Shown: positions 60,067-64,000 of the stretch, piece after piece
Layout: the number at the start of each line of letters is the position of its first letter
Position numbering within the stretch: position 1 is the stretch's first letter
Notes under the pieces: generated by a model
What the model saw: the letters and a program-made list of their open reading frames with translations, nothing else
The model's database searches: none
What the model was told of the DNA's origin: nothing
NCBI GenBank assembly: GCA_035651635.1
Contig: DASRFK010000330.1
Coordinates: 6,340 to 70,339, forward strand
Source: JANXQE01 sp035651635
GTDB taxonomy: Bacteria > Verrucomicrobiota > Verrucomicrobiia > Limisphaerales > UBA8199
Length of the DNA stretch: 64,000 nt
Direction of reading: 5' to 3'
Position numbers and translations under genes: made by a program

Positions 60067-60934
60067 TAAGATCAATGGCGTCGGGGTCGTTGGCAACTCG
60101 GAAAAGACCTCGGGTGCCGGCGTGGTCAAAGAGGCGGCCCGCCTGATTGAGGCGGCTGGCCGCAAAGTGTTCACCGAACCGGTGACTGCCCGGTGGGCCG
60201 GTATCAAGGGCACTATATGCCCTGACGCGGCCGCCGTAGCCCGGCGAGTGGACTTGCTGTTGGTCTTTGGGGGAGACGGGACCATGCTGCGGCTGGCCCG
60301 AGACGTCGCCGGCTCGGGTACGCCCATTCTTGGGGTCAATATCGGCAGCTTCGGTTTTCTGACGGCGGTGCCCTCCGCCGAATTGGCAACGGCGTTGCGG
60401 CGCGTATGGAATAACGAATTCACCTTCGAGCCGCGGGCCCTCATTGAGGCTGCAGGCCGGTGCAATGGCACGTTGGTCGAGCACTCGGCCCTCAACGACA
60501 TCGTGATCAGCCGCGGCATTTCCTCCCGGCTCATCGAACTCGAGGTGTGCATCGATGGCGAGCTCCTGACGCAATATCGGTGTGACGGGCTAATCTTCAG
60601 TACTCCCACCGGTTCGACGGCTTATTCCCTGGCGGCCGGCGGTGCCGTCGTATTTCCAACGTCCGAAGTCATCGAGATCACTCCGATTTGCCCGCATACT
60701 CTTTCGAATCGCTCCCTGGTTGTTCCGCTCAAAGCCCGAATTGATGTCAAAATCATCAGTCCCAAGCCGTCCACTATCTTGAGCGCGGACGGCCAGGTGA
60801 TCAGCGAATTGTCGGCGGGGGATTGCCTGACCATTCGTCAGAGCCGGCGCAAGGTTCGGCTCATGCATTTAACCGGCAGTTCTTTCTGCGAAACCCTCCG
60901 TCGCAAGCTACACTGGCGCGGCGCCACTCTCTGA
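60050..60934 (+). CDS. nadK: NAD kinase
   Basis: Phosphorylates NAD to NADP in the cytoplasm. A TTG at 60050 overlaps tlyA by 17 bases and gives 294 residues; another TTG at 60014 is possible, since the fold starts at INGVGVVGNSEKTSGAGVV. Motifs: VFGGDGTMLRLARDV (GGDGT), HSALNDIVISRG (substrate-binding N-x-D variant), TPTGSTAYSLAAGG. Length is typical. It is followed after one base by a LacI regulator. Confidence 0.94.
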   Translation: MKKLADKINGVGVVGNSEKTSGAGVVKEAARLIEAAGRKVFTEPVTARWAGIKGTICPDAAAVARRVDLLLVFGGDGTMLRLARDVAGSGTPILGVNIGSFGFLTAVPSAELATALRRVWNNEFTFEPRALIEAAGRCNGTLVEHSALNDIVISRGISSRLIELEVCIDGELLTQYRCDGLIFSTPTGSTAYSLAAGGAVVFPTSEVIEITPICPHTLSNRSLVVPLKARIDVKIISPKPSTILSADGQVISELSAGDCLTIRQSRRKVRLMHLTGSSFCETLRRKLHWRGATL

Positions 60935-60935
60935 T

Positions 60936-61982
60936 ATGGTTCGGCTCAAGGATATCGCCGACCGCGCGGGCGTTTCGATCATGACGGTCTCAAAAGCCTT
61001 GCGCGATGAGCCGGATGTGTCGGATTCGACCAAGGTGCGGTTAAAGCTGCTGGCCCAACAGATGGGTTATGTTCCGGATTCAACCGCCCAGGGACTGCGC
61101 AACCGGACTACCAAACTTTTCGGCCTGGTCATCCCCTCGCTAGCCAACCCTATCTTCGCCCGGCTCGTCCTCGCCATCCAGGAGCGGGCTTACGATTTGG
61201 GCTATGACGTTCTGCTTGGCTACACGCTACACAATCCCGAACGGGAAGAGACTTGTATTCGCCGATTCCTCTCCCGGCGCGTCGACGGCTTATTTGTTTC
61301 ACCGGTCTACCGCCTCGAGAACGAAGCCAGGATTTACCAGGAACTCCTGGCCCGCAAAACTCCGACCGTGCTGCTGGGCCATACTGCTCCGTTTTGCTCG
61401 CCATTTCCCAATGTTGCAACCGATGACCTGGCGGCCGGTTACATGATGACGCAACACTTGCTGCAACTCGGTCACAAGCGCATCGCCTTTTTTAGCGGTC
61501 CACCTGCGACCCCCTGGTCTAAGGAACGATTTGAGGGCTATCGTCGCGCCTTGCGGCAGCAGGGCCTGGATGTCGATGAAAAGCTGGTATTCCAGGCCGG
61601 GCGCACGATCGAGGAGGGCAACAAAGCCGCGGTCCAGATGATCCACGAAGCCGCGCCGATTACCGCGGTGCAGGCGGTGAATGACCTGGTGGCGGTCGGA
61701 TGTGCAGAAGTTCTTCTTAAACAAAATGTTAGAATTCCAGCCGATTTGTCCGTGGTTGGCTTCGGGAATGCCATGCTGAGCGAGCATTTCCGGGTGCCCC
61801 TCACGACGATCGATCAGCCCAAGCATCGCCTCGGGGCGGCGGCCATGGACGCGATGATCCAGCTCTTGCGCGGCCAGCGACCCGAGGTGAAACGCTTATC
61901 CGCCCAACTGGTCGTGCGAGCCAGCAGCGGCACTGCTCCTGCTACATCTATCCTCGAGCGATTAAAAACGCTCAAGATATGA
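60936..61982 (+). CDS. LacI-family transcriptional regulator
   Basis: A 348-residue repressor. The helix-turn-helix is IADRAGVSIMTVSKALRDEPDVS (residues about 6-28), then a hinge (QGLRNRTTKLFGLVIPSL) and a periplasmic-binding-protein core with a DGLFVSPVYR, GHKRIAFFSGPP and GYRRALRQQGLDVDE. It would bind a sugar-type ligand. Its target is not shown; carbohydrate genes are elsewhere in the window, not adjacent. One base separates it from nadK and it overlaps the next gene by four. Confidence 0.93.
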   Translation: MVRLKDIADRAGVSIMTVSKALRDEPDVSDSTKVRLKLLAQQMGYVPDSTAQGLRNRTTKLFGLVIPSLANPIFARLVLAIQERAYDLGYDVLLGYTLHNPEREETCIRRFLSRRVDGLFVSPVYRLENEARIYQELLARKTPTVLLGHTAPFCSPFPNVATDDLAAGYMMTQHLLQLGHKRIAFFSGPPATPWSKERFEGYRRALRQQGLDVDEKLVFQAGRTIEEGNKAAVQMIHEAAPITAVQAVNDLVAVGCAEVLLKQNVRIPADLSVVGFGNAMLSEHFRVPLTTIDQPKHRLGAAAMDAMIQLLRGQRPEVKRLSAQLVVRASSGTAPATSILERLKTLKI

Positions 61983-62413
61983 TGTATATGAAAAGACTCA
62001 TTACCATTGCGCTGATAGTCCTCGGGGTGGGCGGTGTCCTGTGGGTGGCTAAAGGTTGGACACTTAAACGGGCGGACGAACGGATCGCTAAGTTCAATAC
62101 CGACTGCGATACCTTAATCCTCGGCATCCAACAGTACAAAGAGTTTGTGGGTGTATATCCCACGGGCAACAACGTTGCCATCACCAAGGCCTTGCTGGGA
62201 CAGACCGAAAAGAAGGTTCTGATCCTGGCTGTTCGCCGCAGCGACGTGAATGATAAAGGCGAAATTGTCGATCCCTGGGGGACTCCACTCCAATTCTATT
62301 TTTCGCACAACGAAGTGCTGATCCGCTCCGCCGGCCCGAATAAGGCCTTCGAAGATAGCTCGATCTCCACCTCGGACGACTTGTATCGCTGCATGGGCAA
62401 GGACAAGCAGTAG
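61979..62413 (+). CDS. GspG-like pseudopilin-type protein without leader cleavage site
   Basis: A 144-residue single-pass protein. The membrane helix (ITIALIVLGVGGVLWVAKGW) is followed by the GspG-type core: YKEFVGVYPTGNN and the IVDPWGTPLQFYFSHNEVLIRSAGP region (major-pseudopilin signature). Unlike true GspG, the prepilin peptidase site (G-F-T-x-x-E) is absent. It overlaps the LacI gene by four bases (ATGA). A role in a secretion or assembly machine is inferred from the core only. Confidence 0.7.
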   Translation: MMYMKRLITIALIVLGVGGVLWVAKGWTLKRADERIAKFNTDCDTLILGIQQYKEFVGVYPTGNNVAITKALLGQTEKKVLILAVRRSDVNDKGEIVDPWGTPLQFYFSHNEVLIRSAGPNKAFEDSSISTSDDLYRCMGKDKQ

Positions 62414-62519
62414 GTCAGCACTCGCCGAAGGGTTAATTCGTCGATGCCAGGATAAGCGATTTGGGCCTGGTTAGAATTCCGCCCTCCCGCAACTCGGCCC
62501 GCGGGATCGCAACACAAGC

Positions 62520-63650
62520 TCACTCGCGCGTCCAGCCCGCCACGAACATTCCGTTCCCATTCACCTGCTGGGGCCACAGAAAAAGCACCTCGGTCTCACC
62601 ATTTCCAGGGACCAGGGGATTCGTCAGACGAATTGGGACGAAACCTGGAACCGCTTTCTCGAAACCTTCTACGACTCCAATGGTTTCCGACCGCGCCAGG
62701 GAGCAGACAGAATAAAAAATCTGCCCCCCTGGCTTGACCGCTGAAGCGGCATGCCTCAGCAAGCGCAGTTGAAGGTCGGCCAACTCCTTAATGTCTTCAC
62801 GCACCAGGGTCCAGCGCGCATGGGGATTGCGTTGCCAGGTCCCCGTACCGCTGCAAGGGGCATCCAGCAATACTCCGTCAAATCGAGTCTTGGTTGGCAG
62901 TCTCGCCCCGCCGTCCCAGAGCTCAGCGCGGTAGTTGAACACCCGCGCGCGTGCCGCGCGACGCTTAAGCTTGCGCAATCTCCATTGGGCGCGATCGCTG
63001 GCCCAAATCAGCCCTTGGTTGCGCATTAAATCTGACAAGTGCAGCAGCTTGCCTCCTTCACCCGCGCAGCAATCCCACCAGGTCTGTCCGGGATGAGGCG
63101 AGCAGAGCCACCCTACCGCCTGCGAGCTGACATCCTGCAGCTCAAAAGCCCCGGCGTGGAACTGCGGACTCTGGAAGAGATCCTCCCGCCCGTGGTAAGC
63201 GAGCGTATCTGATAAAATTCCATTCCCGAGCACCTGGCAGTGTCGCAGGGCTTTGGCCAGCGACGCGCCTTCGCCCGGCCGGGCTCGTAACCAAAGTCGC
63301 GGTTCAGTTTGCAGTGCGCGGGCGAACTCAGGAATGATCTCGATTTCTTCACCGATCCAGGCAGGGACACTGCGCTGCGTCAGTTCCCTGTCCGAAAAGT
63401 CTTGGGGACGGTGCGCAAAATTTTCCGCCAGGTCAGCCGCTTGCAACAGCCGCGCCGACAGTTCCTGGCGCTCATCGAGCCAGCCGAGCCAACGGTAGTA
63501 CGAGAAAACAAGCCTGCTGATTTCGGTTGCTTGCGCCCTCGTGGCGCCGTGCTGCGTTCTCATCTCCTGGCGCAGGACGGCGTCGGCCGGATGCGCTCGG
63601 TCGCTCTTGCTGATCACCTGTGCCACCAGGTTCAGCACCGTGGAATCCAT
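62520..63650 (-). CDS. RsmB/NOP2-family RNA cytosine-C5 methyltransferase
   Basis: A 376-residue SAM enzyme of the 5-methylcytosine RNA methyltransferase family. N-terminal helical NusB-like part (ATEISRLVFSYYRWLGWLDE), then SAM motif DCCAGEGGKLLHL, motif IV LLDAPCSGTGTWQRNPHARW and motif VI FYSVCSLARSETIG with both catalytic cysteines. The ATG at 63650 is preferred to a GTG three codons upstream. RNA target (16S or tRNA) not assignable. It lies between the GspG-like gene (convergent) and aconitase (same strand, 54 bases). Confidence 0.92.
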   Translation of the reverse strand: MDSTVLNLVAQVISKSDRAHPADAVLRQEMRTQHGATRAQATEISRLVFSYYRWLGWLDERQELSARLLQAADLAENFAHRPQDFSDRELTQRSVPAWIGEEIEIIPEFARALQTEPRLWLRARPGEGASLAKALRHCQVLGNGILSDTLAYHGREDLFQSPQFHAGAFELQDVSSQAVGWLCSPHPGQTWWDCCAGEGGKLLHLSDLMRNQGLIWASDRAQWRLRKLKRRAARARVFNYRAELWDGGARLPTKTRFDGVLLDAPCSGTGTWQRNPHARWTLVREDIKELADLQLRLLRHAASAVKPGGQIFYSVCSLARSETIGVVEGFEKAVPGFVPIRLTNPLVPGNGETEVLFLWPQQVNGNGMFVAGWTRE

Positions 63651-63704
63651 GCTGACCACAAACTCGACGCGGCGGCTCGGTTCCTTGGAGTGGGATCGCG
63701 CCAG

Positions 63705-64000
63705 CTATTTGAGTAACTGGCGCAGAACGTACGGCAGGATGCCCCCGTGCTGGTAATACTCGATCTCGATCGGCGTATCGATCCGACAGGCCACCGCCAC
63801 CGTCTCGACGCGCCCGTCGGACCGTGTGATTCGCAACGCCAGGTCCTGCTGTGGTTTCAGGCCTGGACCGAGGCCGACGACATCATAAGTCTCGGTGCCT
63901 TCGAGTTTCAGAGTCTGCGCAGTCACGCCTTCTTTGAACTGAAGGGGCAGCACCCCCATGCCCACAAGATTCGAGCGGTGAATGCGTTCGAAGCTCTGCG
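63705..64000 (-). CDS. acnA: Aconitate hydratase, C-terminal fragment
   Basis: The gene runs off the right edge; the last 98 codons are present, reading on the minus strand from base 64000 to a stop at 63705. It shows the aconitase swivel-domain end: SFERIHRSNLVGMGVLPLQF, then RIDTPIEIEYYQHGGILPYVLRQLL, a signature of the AcnA/IRP1 type. Aconitase isomerises citrate to isocitrate in the TCA cycle with a 4Fe-4S cluster. The cluster cysteines lie outside the window. Confidence 0.93.
   Translation of the reverse strand, partial: QSFERIHRSNLVGMGVLPLQFKEGVTAQTLKLEGTETYDVVGLGPGLKPQQDLALRITRSDGRVETVAVACRIDTPIEIEYYQHGGILPYVLRQLLK

Overview
The window is GC-rich, gene-dense bacterial DNA. Gene content points to Verrucomicrobiota, probably the Pedosphaera/Limisphaera side of the phylum (inference from gene families; no rRNA gene is present to confirm it). 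The markers are two pseudopilins of the H-X9-DG type, a very large PVC-type cytochrome c protein, a DUF1592/DUF1552 gene pair, a DUF1080 protein, Tat-exported Gfo/Idh/MocA, CotH-like, FG-GAP and beta-helix proteins, and an McsA-McsB-ClpC operon in what otherwise looks like a Gram-negative (outer-membrane barrel, lipoproteins). No tRNA, rRNA, CRISPR array, intact insertion sequence or prophage was recognised. Several genes are cut by the window ends: an RsuA/RluB pseudouridine synthase at the left and an aconitase at the right.

Layout. 1-8.9 kb: pseudouridine synthase end, SH3-domain protein, folD, a DUF6941-like protein, a membrane protein, a LysM/TPR lipoprotein, a Tat-secreted Gfo/Idh/MocA oxidoreductase (minus strand), a DUF192 lipoprotein, an FG-GAP protein and a pseudopilin. 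8.9-18.3 kb: alanine dehydrogenase, a YihY membrane protein with a regulatory-looking tail, a small basic protein, a divergent PurD-like ATP-grasp protein, a PQQ-type propeller, a tandem DUF1080 protein, alanine racemase overlapped by an Ate1/Bpt-like aminoacyl transferase. 18.5-27.1 kb (minus strand): a toxin-antitoxin pair whose toxin is frameshifted, a SpmA-SpmB fusion translationally coupled to an ABC permease and its ATPase, a palindrome cluster, and a hybrid histidine kinase. 27.5-35.6 kb: two beta-helix proteins, a single-domain response regulator, a candidate structured RNA with a strong intrinsic terminator, arsenite methyltransferase, and a B12/radical SAM protein with a STAS-like tail. 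35.8-39.1 kb is the most disturbed part: an orphan ORF, the decayed start of a REP-associated transposase, a pseudopilin, a second palindrome cluster, and a three-gene unit of truncated AraC sensor domain, outer-membrane barrel and Rieske protein.

39.2-53 kb: CotH-type protein, proA, a charged small protein, a YciE/YciF-type ferritin-like protein, then a same-direction exported catabolic block (ThuA/PVC cytochrome, DUF1592, DUF1552, GH51 arabinofuranosidase). 53-58.1 kb: ilvE-mcsA-mcsB-clpC, closed by a clear terminator. 58.2-64 kb: a small secreted cysteine protein, a degenerate receiver protein, a tightly packed tlyA-nadK-lacI-gspG-like operon, an RsmB-type RNA methyltransferase and the aconitase end.

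The strongest candidates for something undescribed are the structured RNA at about 32.3-32.4 kb, the PurD-like ATP-grasp protein, the Ate1-like protein coupled to alanine racemase, and the radical SAM-STAS architecture. None is proven a new system from sequence alone.
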